From contig NZ_CP047946.1 in the NCBI RefSeq assembly GCF_014279655.1, positions 2,480,001 to 2,544,000 of the forward strand: 64,000 bases of DNA, given 5' to 3'. Position numbers and translations under genes: made by a program. Origin of the DNA: Synechococcus sp. ROS8604 (lineage in GTDB: Bacteria; Cyanobacteriota; Cyanobacteriia; PCC-6307; Cyanobiaceae). Every line of letters begins with the position of its first letter. Within the stretch, counting starts at the first letter, position 1. Of the stretch, positions 1 through 7,964 are shown in pieces. Under the pieces are notes generated by a model. The model was given only the letters and a program-made list of their open reading frames with translations. It did no database searches and was not told the origin of the DNA.

Positions 1-807
1 ACCAATTCCGGAATCCATGGTGATGCTGGAGCCACACAAACTCGCGGCAATGTAAATCACCTGATCAACATTCAAAGTCCAGCTCTGGCATCTATTTTTA
101 AAGAAGAGTTTGCTCAGATGTGGGGAGATGGCCCTGGCGGCTCGAAAAATAGTCGCTTTGGACGCAATAAAACTTCCCAGCCTCTGCGGACCGTCAAGGT
201 GGGCTCCATGAACATCAAAGTGCTGTTTCCACCCCATGCAAAAACACATCCAGGACATGGCCTTGATCTGATTGCGGGTCAACTAGGCAGCGCCAAACAA
301 ACGATTGACCTTGCCTTATTCGTGTTCTCCGCGCAGCAGCTCACCAACAAACTTGCCGACAGGGTCTCCGCTGGCGTGAAGCTGCGGCTGCTTGCTGACC
401 CTGGATTTGCCAGCCGGTCCTTTTCAGAAGTGCTTGATCTTCTCGGAGTGGCCCTGCCCGATCGCTTCTGCAAATTAGAGGCAGGCAATCAACCCTTAAC
501 CAAACCACTCCAAGGCGTCGGCACCCCTGGCCTTGCCCGTGGCGACAAACTCCACCACAAGTTCGCGGTGATCGATAACAAAACCGTGATCACCGGCAGC
601 TTCAACTGGTCTCCATCTGCTGCCCATACCAATGACGAAACCTTGATAGTCATTCATTCACCCCTGCTCGCCAAACACTTCACGCGCGAGATGGATCGGA
701 TGTGGAGAGGTGCAGAACTTGGGATCACCGCTCGGATGCAGCGCAAGCTCGATCGACAAACAAGAAAATGCGGGAGCGGAATGGCTACGGGAGTGGCTTC
801 TGGGTAA
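1..807 (+). CDS. Phospholipase D-like (HKD) protein, 5' end outside window
   Basis: The frame is open from base 1, so the N-terminus is missing; 268 residues are visible. The first residues (SGIHGD, then RGNVNHL and MWGDGPGG) fit the stretch just after the first HKD motif of bacterial two-domain PLD proteins. The second HKD motif, HHKFAVIDNKTVITGSFNW, starts at base 553 with H, K and D in the expected HxKxxxxD spacing. The family cleaves phosphodiester bonds in lipids or nucleic acid; the substrate here is unknown. The last nine codons (MATGVASG and stop) lie beyond the 45-bp repeat at 736-780 and are probably supplied by the inserted island, so the native C-terminus may be the one at 9973-10017. 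Confidence 0.85.
   Translation, partial: TNSGIHGDAGATQTRGNVNHLINIQSPALASIFKEEFAQMWGDGPGGSKNSRFGRNKTSQPLRTVKVGSMNIKVLFPPHAKTHPGHGLDLIAGQLGSAKQTIDLALFVFSAQQLTNKLADRVSAGVKLRLLADPGFASRSFSEVLDLLGVALPDRFCKLEAGNQPLTKPLQGVGTPGLARGDKLHHKFAVIDNKTVITGSFNWSPSAAHTNDETLIVIHSPLLAKHFTREMDRMWRGAELGITARMQRKLDRQTRKCGSGMATGVASG
736..780 (+). repeat. Left 45-bp direct repeat, putative attL core
   Basis: These 45 bases are identical to 9928-9972. Upstream of the core the two copies are about 80% identical (differences mostly at third codon positions). Downstream they have nothing in common. Together with the tyrosine recombinase at 8501-9562 and the AT-rich DNA between the copies, this fits the left attachment site of an integrated element. 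The core encodes RMQRKLDRQTRKCGSG in the PLD frame. Confidence 0.75.
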
Positions 808-892
808 TTATCCACAAAATCTTGCAAACCTGGATGCCCGACTGCCTGAAGTGAATCACAACAAAAAGCGATACACACTCGAAGATGCGGTG

Positions 893-1828
893 ATGATAAA
901 ATTCCTAGAAAATAGAAATCAAAAGATGAACATCTCGCCTCAAATGCAAAAGAAGATAGACAAGATAAGCGAGTATCTCAAAGCGAACGAATGCACCCTT
1001 GAAAAGGGGGCCGGTGGTTTTATATACATAAAGAACAAGAATGACAGGAAACTAATAAGCAAGGTTTACTTGTGGACCGGAAAACTATCGGAAGTGTCGT
1101 GGGTGGCTTTCTTCTTTGCGCCAATCGTAGCCGCACAGATCAAGTGTTGGGCATACTTTTATGCCTGCACTATTGGGTATTTTATTATCTCATTAATTGG
1201 AGCAGTAATTAAATTAGCCCCAGAAGAAACTCGCATAACAGTCGTGTCATCCTTCAGCTTTCTGGACCTAGCAATTCCATTGATCTGGGCGCGATCCTTT
1301 CCCTTCTACCGCCTAAGTGCAATTAAAGAGGGCGTGAAGGAGAACTCTAGATTTTTGTCGATCCTTATCGGACTATTGCTGACATTAATAGCAGCCATTC
1401 CGTCATACGCAGTCAACTTTGCTTTCGATGAATACAGAATGCACTCCTCTGTAATATCTTGCGAACACAAGGCAAACAGTGAAGATGGTTGGACACTATT
1501 TTGCACAGACCATCAAAGTAATTCTTCGATGCAATGTGACCCTAATCCTGCCAGTGCAAAGCCAGGTATTTGCAAAGATGCACAAAAGCTCAATCTTCTG
1601 AAGCCTCATACATGGGGAGTGCTTATTGCACCATCTACGGATACTTTTGGCAAGACTCCCAATACACAAGAAACTTGCATTATCAAAAAAAATCAACCAA
1701 ATATTTACGTTACTGGGACATATATTGGCTTAAATTCAAAGACTTATGTCATGGGAACAAGCGCGGTAGGGGACCATTGCTCAGCGGATTGGGAGATAAG
1801 CAAAGTCAAACCTGATCCCTATCATTAA
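893..1828 (+). CDS. Unrecognised multi-pass membrane protein (island cargo)
   Basis: 311 residues from the ATG at 893; a later ATG at 926 is possible. The open frame runs back to 710 through the 45-bp repeat, but that part overlaps the PLD gene in another frame and is unlikely to be all coding. About three hydrophobic segments are seen (around WVAFFFAPIVAAQ, YFIISLIGAVI and FLSILIGLLLTLIA). They are followed by a 120-residue hydrophilic C-terminal domain with six cysteines (CEHK, LFCTD, MQCD, GICK, ETCI, DHCS), which suggests an exported, disulfide-bearing domain. I do not recognise a family. First gene of the island, right after the putative attL. Confidence 0.65.
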   Translation: MIKFLENRNQKMNISPQMQKKIDKISEYLKANECTLEKGAGGFIYIKNKNDRKLISKVYLWTGKLSEVSWVAFFFAPIVAAQIKCWAYFYACTIGYFIISLIGAVIKLAPEETRITVVSSFSFLDLAIPLIWARSFPFYRLSAIKEGVKENSRFLSILIGLLLTLIAAIPSYAVNFAFDEYRMHSSVISCEHKANSEDGWTLFCTDHQSNSSMQCDPNPASAKPGICKDAQKLNLLKPHTWGVLIAPSTDTFGKTPNTQETCIIKKNQPNIYVTGTYIGLNSKTYVMGTSAVGDHCSADWEISKVKPDPYH

Positions 1829-2001
1829 TTAAGGCCGTTTATATTTTTTTTGTATCTCAATGAAAGCGCTTTGACAGTCCAAGAGCGTCACCACCTGGGC
1901 TGAAAACGCTGCAAGAACGGATTAATCAGGTCCTGGAAAGCAGTTGAAAGTTCACTGATCAATCAGGGGCAACAGATCCCTTACAACGCTCCTATCGAAA
2001 A

Positions 2002-2643
2002 TCAGCGAATAACACTATCGTGGTCGAACAGTGAAATAAGCCTGACATAATTCGGAATCTGCAGCGTCACGACACGACCAGAGCAATATGCGCTTCTTTT
2101 TGACTGAGATTGAGAAGTATAGCTTTCAGGAGAATTATCATCCACACTTGAAATTTTTCCCGACAGATTAAAAAGGAACGGAGAGTCTTGTTTTCTTGGA
2201 GCGGTGTAAATCCAAAACTTGCGAACTAATTCAACACTAATATTATTCTTGATAGAGCTTATTTGCATAGCTCCTTTAGAAAGAAGCCGATCTAAGTCGC
2301 CCTCCAAAATCTCAGCGGGCTCATTATGATTTGCATTCATAAAGGCAACTTTATCCTCACAAGAGCTTTGTATGACAGCAGATTCGTCGCTACTTCCATC
2401 CTTAAAAGCATAGTGCTGACCAGCCTCAATGGTCTTATCAGCTTCGTACCACAAAACTTTTCCCGCTCCACCCATGAAGCCAAAAACACCCTCCATCTGT
2501 CTATCCAATTCACTCGCTCGGGACGGATGAATAAACTCAAGTATTATAAATCTTTTATGAAAACCAGAAAAGAGGAAACCCCCACAAGCAGCGACAAAAA
2601 GAATAGCTAAGAAAAGCCAAAATTTCTCCTTAAAGCGACCCAT
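2002..2643 (-). CDS. Unrecognised protein with one N-terminal membrane anchor
   Basis: 213 residues. The N-terminus has a basic start (MGRFKEK) and one hydrophobic stretch (FWLFLAILFVAACGGFLF), followed by a soluble domain predicted to face the periplasm. The sequence AACGG sits where a lipobox could be, but the spacing is not typical. No motif identifies a function. It is transcribed towards the gene at 893-1828 and away from the TPR gene at 2759; the roughly 115-bp AT-rich gap between 2643 and 2759 should hold divergent promoters. Codon use is AT-rich like its neighbours. Confidence 0.6.
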   Translation of the reverse strand: MGRFKEKFWLFLAILFVAACGGFLFSGFHKRFIILEFIHPSRASELDRQMEGVFGFMGGAGKVLWYEADKTIEAGQHYAFKDGSSDESAVIQSSCEDKVAFMNANHNEPAEILEGDLDRLLSKGAMQISSIKNNISVELVRKFWIYTAPRKQDSPFLFNLSGKISSVDDNSPESYTSQSQSKRSAYCSGRVVTLQIPNYVRLISLFDHDSVIR

Positions 2644-2758
2644 CTTTTATAAAAAAGAAAAACTCGAAATCGAAGCCTAACACCAAACAAGCCAAAATCC
2701 TGATTACGAGCATCACAGATGAAACAATCAACACAGAAAATACGTAGTAAATTCTTTC

Positions 2759-3910
2759 ATGCTGAATAAAGCTCTAACACTTGTCCTTGCTGCCTGTTAT
2801 TTATTTTCCCAAGAGGTCCATGCAAAAGAGGTATTATCTGATGATAACTTTGTGCAAAGCAATGCAAAGCTAGCAAGCGGCTTTCTAAGAAATAGTTTTG
2901 GCAACAAGGAAAAGCAAATCAAGAAAGATTGCCAATCGAAAAGTTGCGATATCATCAGCAAAAGGCTAACAATTCATATTGCATCGAACTTGGAATTGAA
3001 GGATACAATGTCTGAGCCAATGACTGAGAACGACCATACAATATTCAATAACGCTATAAAGCTGCTAAATAAAGGTAATCTCAAGGAAGTGCTCAGAATA
3101 GCCAATGAAGAAGGGAATGCATACACGAGAAGCAAACTTTACATGGCTTTGGTAATGAGGTCCTTCAAACAAAAAAAACTGGAAACAATCCTTCAACATT
3201 ATAGAAAAGATATTAGAGAGTAAAAACAAAAAAAAGGTCACCAACCAACTAAGGATTGAGGGGAATACTATTGCTACTATCAATTCACTTTGGGCAAAAG
3301 TGTACGCAATGCGCGTCGGAATAAACCTCAAATTAGGTAATAATATAGCATCTATGAATGACATCAATAAAGCAATCCGACTTGACCCAAATGACCATTG
3401 GTTCTATAATTTGCGAGGGGGTATACATATGGAATCAGGAAATTACAAAGAAGCGCTGAATGACATCAATAAAGCAATCCGACTTGACCCAAATGACTAT
3501 ACGTCCTATCATATCAGGCGAGGGATTATACATATAGACTCAGGAAATTACAAAGAAGCGCTGAATGATTTAAATGAAGCCATTCGCATCAACCCAAGCT
3601 TTTCCGCTAGATACGAAACACACCCTTTTTTTTAAACTACAAACTTGGCAATTACAAAGCGGAACTAAAAGACCTCAATAGATATATCCAGCTGAAACCA
3701 AATAACGGACTATCATATTCGAAAAGAGCAGAAATCAGAAAACAATTCAAAGACTTTAATGGAGCATGTGCAGACATTGAGATTGCTCAAAATCTTGGGG
3801 TCCAGATTAATACCAGAGAATTCAGCTCAAGATGGAAATTTCTACCGAGCAACCTTACCGGCAATAGTGGAGATGATTGGGCATGGTGCAAAAATATTAA
3901 CCGCAACTAA
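2759..3910 (+). pseudogene. Secreted TPR-repeat protein, split by two frameshifts
   Basis: The frame starting at 2759 has a clear signal peptide (LTLVLAACYLFSQEVHA). It would stop at 3223, but protein-like sequence continues in the +1 frame after the A8 run at 3171-3178. That frame carries TPR units (GNYKEALNDINKAIRLDP) up to a stop straight after the T8 run at 3626-3633. Downstream, the original frame resumes with another TPR unit (GNYKAELKDLNRYI) to the stop at 3908-3910. The 34-35-residue repeat units and shared composition show it was one gene of about 380 residues. Both breaks lie at 8-base homopolymers, so sequencing error, real decay or slippage switching are all possible. TPRs mediate protein-protein contacts; partner unknown. 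Confidence 0.75.
3355..3497 (+). repeat. Near-identical TPR-coding DNA repeats
   Basis: A 41-bp stretch at 3355-3395 recurs exactly at 3457-3497, an offset of 102 bp or 34 codons. A second exact repeat of 29 bp occurs at 3435-3463 and 3540-3568, offset by 105 bp. The identity is at DNA level, not only protein level. This indicates recent unit duplication within the TPR gene. Confidence 0.8.
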
Positions 3911-4254
3911 ACCAGGATAAGCCGAATAGAAAGAAAAAATATATTGGCACAATACACAAGATATGTTGCGCAACATCCATCCATAGGTCGTTATCCTAGT
4001 GCAAAACCTGCAATAAACAACACTTACAACCGTCTATTATGAAGTCGAAATGATTAAAAGACCGAATACATCGTAAAAGCGTGGAGACTTACATAATTGA
4101 TCAAGTCTTTGAATGATGTAAAAATGAAATGGAAAGAATTCAAGCTGTTAACAAAAAGAGTCGTCTAAGACACCTCAAATGACCTGCAGGAGAGTTGTGA
4201 TTGAATGCATACAAAGACTACCTAAGATGGAAACCTCATGGACCTTTTCTTTCC
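3911..4254. other. Intergenic AT-rich stretch with one 14-bp palindrome
   Basis: I see no credible gene here on either strand. A perfect 14-bp palindrome, ATGTTGCGCAACAT, lies at 3963-3976 and could be a protein-binding site. No terminator hairpin with a T-run is evident. Confidence 0.4.
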
Positions 4255-4662
4255 CTAATCAGGGGTAGCAGACTCCATCACCGCTTCCATCTGCTCTTGT
4301 GTGAACGGGGCGTCAGGAAGGTATTCGTTGATCAGACCTTGTACGTCATCCCATTTCGGATAGCAGACATCTCTTGCTGCCAGTACGTCATCCCAAGTGA
4401 AGGTCTCCTTCCCTTGATGCTCACGATATTCGCAAGAGCAGGTTGCCCTGGTTTGGAGTGCCAGCACCAAAGCAAATGTTTCTGGTTCCTTCGCTCGTTG
4501 TGGGTTCTGGCGGGTTTCGTTATCTAAAAACTTGCCAAGATAATATTCACAGTAACGGTTCCACTCATCACGATTGGGAACTGATTTAGGAACCAGTTCT
4601 TCTGCTGTTGAAGGAAGTGCTGCTGCCAGCAGAAGCGGGATCAGCAGGAGATGCCTGAACAC
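4255..4662 (-). CDS. Small secreted protein of unknown function
   Basis: 135 residues with a textbook signal peptide (MFRHLLLIPLLLAAALPSTAEE, cleavage probably after STA). The mature part is acidic and has four cysteines (YCEY, ATCSCEY, DVCYPKW) that could form disulfides. The open frame on the plus strand at 4201-4527 is its shadow. I do not recognise the family. Its base composition is nearer to the host than that of its AT-rich neighbours, which hints at a different origin from them. Confidence 0.65.
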   Translation of the reverse strand: MFRHLLLIPLLLAAALPSTAEELVPKSVPNRDEWNRYCEYYLGKFLDNETRQNPQRAKEPETFALVLALQTRATCSCEYREHQGKETFTWDDVLAARDVCYPKWDDVQGLINEYLPDAPFTQEQMEAVMESATPD

Positions 4663-4944
4663 TGGAGTGACGGTTGATTGATTGACCGATCAAAAACATT
4701 GCATAACGCAAAGAACATTTAATCAAATTTAGTTTAAAGACAAGCAAGACCACACAGCATTAAAATACACACGTTTAATCCTATGAAAAAACATTTAGCA
4801 CATGGAAGCAATATTGGACATTTAAATAAAATTCAGATCACCAAAATTAGTTTCCATGATTTACTCTCAAAACAACAGCACAGCAGAAATCCTTTGAATC
4901 GTGCAAAGACTTAATCAATCAGAAATATTTCCATGAAAACTGAT

Positions 4945-5610
4945 TTAAAATTCTGAAGAGTTGGTTCTTACATTATCAAGTATAGAAATTGTATAAGGTG
5001 TTGGCTTTGCCCATATACCGGCAAGAAAACTCCAACATGTGTATTTTGAACAATACTTAGTGTATGTATAGGGAGGAGATACATGATAGACAGTGTCCCC
5101 TTCTATCATCTCATATTTTTCTCGAATTGCCTCCAAAAATGCTCTTCTCTGAGAAGGATCTGGGATTGCAAAGTCAACACTGCTTGCCATATATCCGGAA
5201 GGAGAACGAGCATTTTCTCGAAATTGAACACTATCCGGATTCATTTTTATGCCTCCGACAGTATAATTGCAGTCTATATCACTTAACCTCTTCACTTCTC
5301 CTGAAACAAATGGTTCAGGATTTGAGTAATTAATACCATTTCCAAGGCAACTAAATCGTTCCCTCCACTCAGGAATGCTGGTCAATTCATCCCAGCGAAG
5401 ATCCCCAACAATTCGCATATATCCATCGCTTCTAGGTTTTGAAATTTGTCTCTTAGTACTAATAATTGGTTGATTCGATTTATCACTATTACTAGAGGAA
5501 CTAGATTTTACGTTGTCACCACTCAGGAATGCTTCAGCATAATCGTCTTGACTGCAACCAGCAGTCAAAGCGACAGAAATAAGTATCAAGAAGAACTTCG
5601 CTTTCATCTC
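4945..5610 (-). CDS. Putative lipoprotein, function unknown
   Basis: 221 residues from the ATG at 5610 (MKAKFFLILISVALTAGC); a longer version would begin at 5634, but the signal sequence makes the inner start more likely. The lipobox LTAGC predicts export and lipid attachment at Cys19. A low-complexity serine-rich linker (SSSSSNSDKSNQ) follows, then a globular domain with cysteines at FSCLGN, DCNYT and YCSKYTCW. No catalytic motif is recognisable. Strong AT bias marks it as island cargo. Confidence 0.65.
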   Translation of the reverse strand, partial: EMKAKFFLILISVALTAGCSQDDYAEAFLSGDNVKSSSSSNSDKSNQPIISTKRQISKPRSDGYMRIVGDLRWDELTSIPEWRERFSCLGNGINYSNPEPFVSGEVKRLSDIDCNYTVGGIKMNPDSVQFRENARSPSGYMASSVDFAIPDPSQRRAFLEAIREKYEMIEGDTVYHVSPPYTYTKYCSKYTCWSFLAGIWAKPTPYTISILDNVRTNSSEF

Positions 5611-5939
5611 ACCAGCGAAAATATTGATTACCATAACATGAATACCAAAGTATATCCAACCAAGAATGCTTGGAACCCAAGTGATGATCTCTCATCACAA
5701 TTGTCTTGAATATTGACCCTGCTTTTAGTGTGATCATGGAGTTCTTCTTTGTGTTAAGTCAGAGTAAAGATTGATCTATACACTGCTATGCGACGCCATA
5801 TCGACCACCTGGACTTTCATCAGAATGTCATTTAGACTACTATCAATGGTCCTGTCAAAACGTTCAAAAGCGAAATAGACGTGAATCTCCAATTATCTCT
5901 CTAAGAACAATGAAAACGAAAACTCATTGAAGTCAACAA
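5611..5939. other. Intergenic stretch, nothing recognised
   Basis: About 330 bases between the divergent lipoprotein gene and the gene at 5940. I see no hairpin with a T-run, no tRNA and no coding frame that looks real. It must contain the promoters of both flanking genes. Confidence 0.35.
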
Positions 5940-6404
5940 ATGTTTCTTATTCCTCTATTTATTTTAAATATAATGATATGGGATTTCATCCAAACCAATC
6001 CACTTGAAAATCTTTTTTCGAGTGTAGAGGCAAATAAACAAACACCTAGTATATCTCTGAGTCCATTTATTCCAGAAAGCAAATGGGATCAATGGCATGA
6101 GATTGGACATTATAAGAATATACGTGTCTATTCAACCAAGATAATGGCGAAACTAGTTTCTCGCAGTATCAATACCGAGGAAGATCCCGAAAAAGTTGTC
6201 TATCAGATTCAACTTGAAGGGACAGATGTTGGAACCTATGAAGTTCATCATTGGTGTAAGTCATCTGGTACCGAAACACTTATATCAATTGAACATCAAT
6301 TGTATTCAGAATCTCCTATAACCACCAACTATAGACATAACTACTTAGAACCAACAATCAACATTTTATCAAAAAGATTTTGTAGTTCTCATCTGACCCT
6401 TTGA
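5940..6404 (+). CDS. Hypothetical membrane-anchored protein
   Basis: 154 residues. One hydrophobic N-terminal segment (MFLIPLFILNIMIWDF) is probably an anchor or uncleaved signal, followed by a soluble domain of about 125 residues. No family is recognised. It stands alone between divergent and convergent neighbours inside the AT-rich island; codon usage and length make it a plausible but unproven gene. Confidence 0.55.
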   Translation: MFLIPLFILNIMIWDFIQTNPLENLFSSVEANKQTPSISLSPFIPESKWDQWHEIGHYKNIRVYSTKIMAKLVSRSINTEEDPEKVVYQIQLEGTDVGTYEVHHWCKSSGTETLISIEHQLYSESPITTNYRHNYLEPTINILSKRFCSSHLTL

Positions 6405-6473
6405 CTCATGCCAGGAGTCCAATTGAAGGGCACTGACGACTAGAAAAACGAAACTCTCCTGCTTCTAAGTGAA

Positions 6474-6614
6474 TCAATTAAGACCCTTCCAATGGGAGTC
6501 AATTGATATAAGTTTCTTGATCTTCTTTTCTCTTTGTTTTTTTTGATATGCCTTTTCCATTCGTTTGGCAGTATTCTCTTCTTCAATCTTACAAAACTCT
6601 TTAAAGGTCAACAT
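6474..6614 (-). CDS. 46-residue lysine/glutamate-rich small protein
   Basis: Starts at ATG 6614 with MLTFKEFCKIEEENTAKRME and ends at 6474. The start codon lies within the last codons of the upstream small gene (stop at 6601-6603), so the two overlap by 14 bases and are probably translationally coupled. The protein is highly charged and helical in appearance. Function unknown. Confidence 0.45.
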   Translation of the reverse strand: MLTFKEFCKIEEENTAKRMEKAYQKKQREKKIKKLISIDSHWKGLN

Positions 6615-6783
6615 GTCTCTTTAACTCCTTATTGGGATATTTAATAAACCATTCGTTTGCATTCTCTAACGACCACTCTAAAAACTTTTGAGCAGAACCA
6701 AACTGACTCACGAATACTTGCTTTCTCTCCAACTTCCAAATCAAATCTCTGACGCTTCTGTTGACGTCTACTCTTGGTTGCAT
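6601..6783 (-). CDS. 60-residue small protein, first of an overlapping pair
   Basis: Preceded by a good Shine-Dalgarno sequence: GGAGAG lies a few bases upstream of the start on the minus strand. The product is rich in aromatic and charged residues (LIWKLERKQVFVSQFGS, FLEWSLENANEWF) and lacks a signal peptide, so it is probably cytoplasmic. It overlaps the next small gene by 14 bases. I do not recognise either. A two-gene layout of this size could be a toxin-antitoxin or regulator pair, but nothing in the sequence proves that. Confidence 0.5.
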   Translation of the reverse strand: MQPRVDVNRSVRDLIWKLERKQVFVSQFGSAQKFLEWSLENANEWFIKYPNKELKRHVDL

Positions 6784-6816
6784 AGGAACTCTCCTAGGTA
6801 TGTGCTAAATAGTTTT

Positions 6817-6833
6817 GGGTTAACCGATAACCC
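6817..6833. repeat. Inverted repeat (6-bp stem) between small genes
   Basis: GGGTTA, five bases, then TAACCC. It lies between the end of the ribbon-helix-helix gene and the start of the 60-residue gene. There is no T-run, so it could be an operator or a weak attenuator hairpin rather than a terminator. Confidence 0.4.
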
Positions 6834-6858
6834 TAGTGGGTAATTGATAGTTGAATAC

Positions 6859-7017
6859 TCATCTATTGGTTTGGCGAGATGCATTGGCAATCAGACGTTT
6901 GATCAATTTGGATTTGCTCATTCCTGTTCTATCTTGTAAATCTTGTACTAAAGGCATCAACGAACAATATTCCTTGTAATTCAAGTAAACCTGTATAGAG
7001 AACCGTCTCTGCTTCAT
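6859..7017 (-). CDS. 52-residue ribbon-helix-helix-like DNA-binding protein
   Basis: ATG at 7017, preceded on the minus strand by AAGG about eight bases upstream. The product begins MKQRRFSIQVYLNY, a short basic beta strand. One helix follows, then RTGMSKSKLIKRLI, which fits the second helix of the MetJ/Arc/CopG fold. Such proteins are usually dimeric repressors, often of their own promoter or of a plasmid or phage function. It is a candidate regulator of the island, reading away from a strong promoter at 7213-7241 and upstream of the two overlapping small genes. The family call is by eye from the short pattern only. Confidence 0.6.
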   Translation of the reverse strand: MKQRRFSIQVYLNYKEYCSLMPLVQDLQDRTGMSKSKLIKRLIANASRQTNR

Positions 7018-7212
7018 GCTGACTGCCTTAAGAAACTGTTGATGTGCTTTATAGGTTAAATCGTTGATATCTCAAGAGAAGTCTGCTTTAAAGGGTTGAT
7101 TTCGCTACACTCAATCAACTGATCACTTCGTGATCAATCTCTTTAATGAATTCAATTAAACTATATAAAATATAAATTTGAATATAGTATTTTGCTTTCC
7201 CTTTGCAAAGTT

Positions 7213-7241
7213 ATCCTAGTCGATTTTAGAGTATTTGTCAA
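7213..7241 (-). promoter_or_regulatory. Sigma70-type promoter, minus strand
   Basis: Minus strand TTGACA (7236-7241), exactly 17 bases, then TAGGAT (7213-7218). It points to the ribbon-helix-helix gene at 7017. The -35 box lies in the 14-mer AAGGGGTTGACAAA, shared with the promoter at 7961-7989. Confidence 0.5.
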
Positions 7242-7307
7242 CCCCTTAGGTGATATGCATAGAGATAATCTGTCAAACCTTTCCAAGGTTATTTATACAT
7301 CTTGAGG

Positions 7308-7336
7308 TTTACAAAATTAGAAAATTGTGCTATGCT
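7308..7336 (+). promoter_or_regulatory. Sigma70-type promoter, plus strand
   Basis: TTTACA (7308-7313), 17 bases, TATGCT (7331-7336). Transcription would begin near 7343, downstream of the GTG at 7327. This supports the ATG at 7363 as the start of the zinc-ribbon gene. Confidence 0.5.
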
Positions 7337-7362
7337 TAGGAAGAAAGTTATTCAATATAGGA

Positions 7363-7944
7363 ATGAACATAGAACACAGGTATCTAAATAAAATTTCGGC
7401 GCACCTATACAACTTCAGAGATAAAGGCACCACCTACCAACTGCGCTGCCCTTACTGCCAATCAACAGGTAGAACCAAAAAAGGAAAATGCATCACCGAT
7501 GCCACAGCAAAGGGTTACTTCTACAGCAAGAACGGTTGCCTCAACTTCAAATGCCATAAATGCGGCACCGGTAGACAATTTCACAATTTCCTAAAAGATC
7601 ATTTTCCCAATGTCTATCTTGATTACGTCAAAGAAAGAGAACTTCATGGCACAACAGGTAAAGGGACCAACTGTCCAACATTTGCAAATGCTCTTGAAAG
7701 CATTGGAGGTTTGCAGTTTGAGAAACCAATTTTCAATAAAAACGAAAACGATGACAGCATTAGCACTACTGCAAGAGAGTCATCAGATTCTTCTAAAGAA
7801 GAAGGATGCGGCAAACCACCCAAAGTTCAGAAACTGCAACCCATGCGCTCACCTCAGCAGCAATCAGGACACCAGGGACCCATCAACCATCTGATCAAGC
7901 AGAAGCATGAGCGTGCTCGTAGACGCAGAGGTGATCTTTGGTGA
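7363..7944 (+). CDS. Phage-type zinc-ribbon protein
   Basis: 193 residues from ATG 7363; the GTG at 7327 would lie upstream of the predicted transcription start. The N-terminal half has CPYCQSTGR, GYFYSKNGCLNFKCHKCGTG and FHNFLKDHFPNVYLDYV. This two-CxxC arrangement resembles small zinc-ribbon proteins of T4-like cyanophages, as I remember them, and zinc-binding domains of replication proteins. The C-terminal half is low-complexity and basic, ending HERARRRRGDLW, which suits nucleic-acid binding. The role in the element is unknown; replication or transcription control are guesses. The stop is followed at once by a perfect 8-bp hairpin (7945-7964). Confidence 0.65.
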   Translation: MNIEHRYLNKISAHLYNFRDKGTTYQLRCPYCQSTGRTKKGKCITDATAKGYFYSKNGCLNFKCHKCGTGRQFHNFLKDHFPNVYLDYVKERELHGTTGKGTNCPTFANALESIGGLQFEKPIFNKNENDDSISTTARESSDSSKEEGCGKPPKVQKLQPMRSPQQQSGHQGPINHLIKQKHERARRRRGDLW

Positions 7945-7964
7945 TCAACCCCAGAAGGGGTTGA
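7945..7964 (+). terminator. Perfect 8-bp hairpin, also overlapping the next -35 box
   Basis: TCAACCCC-AGAA-GGGGTTGA directly after the stop codon of the zinc-ribbon gene. There is no T-run, so intrinsic termination would be weak. Its right arm contains the first bases of the TTGACA box at 7961-7966, so hairpin and promoter overlap. Confidence 0.45.

Larger units (their letters stand above)
7018..7362. promoter_or_regulatory. Divergent regulatory region of the island
   Basis: 345 bases without a gene. It holds a perfect inverted repeat TGATCAC-TTC-GTGATCA at 7120-7136, a minus-strand promoter at 7213-7241 and a plus-strand promoter at 7308-7336. It is very AT-rich around 7155-7190. Layout and content resemble a lysis/lysogeny-type control region, with a small DNA-binding protein gene leaving on the left. 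Confidence 0.55.

Noticed and set aside
710-892. N-terminal extension of the first island gene through the 45-bp repeat
   Set aside because: This frame reads the PLD coding sequence out of frame; the ATG at 893 is simpler, although codons 770-892 look passably protein-like.
4201-4527. Plus-strand frame of 108 codons
   Set aside because: It overlaps a minus-strand gene with a textbook signal peptide, and its own translation has no protein-like features.
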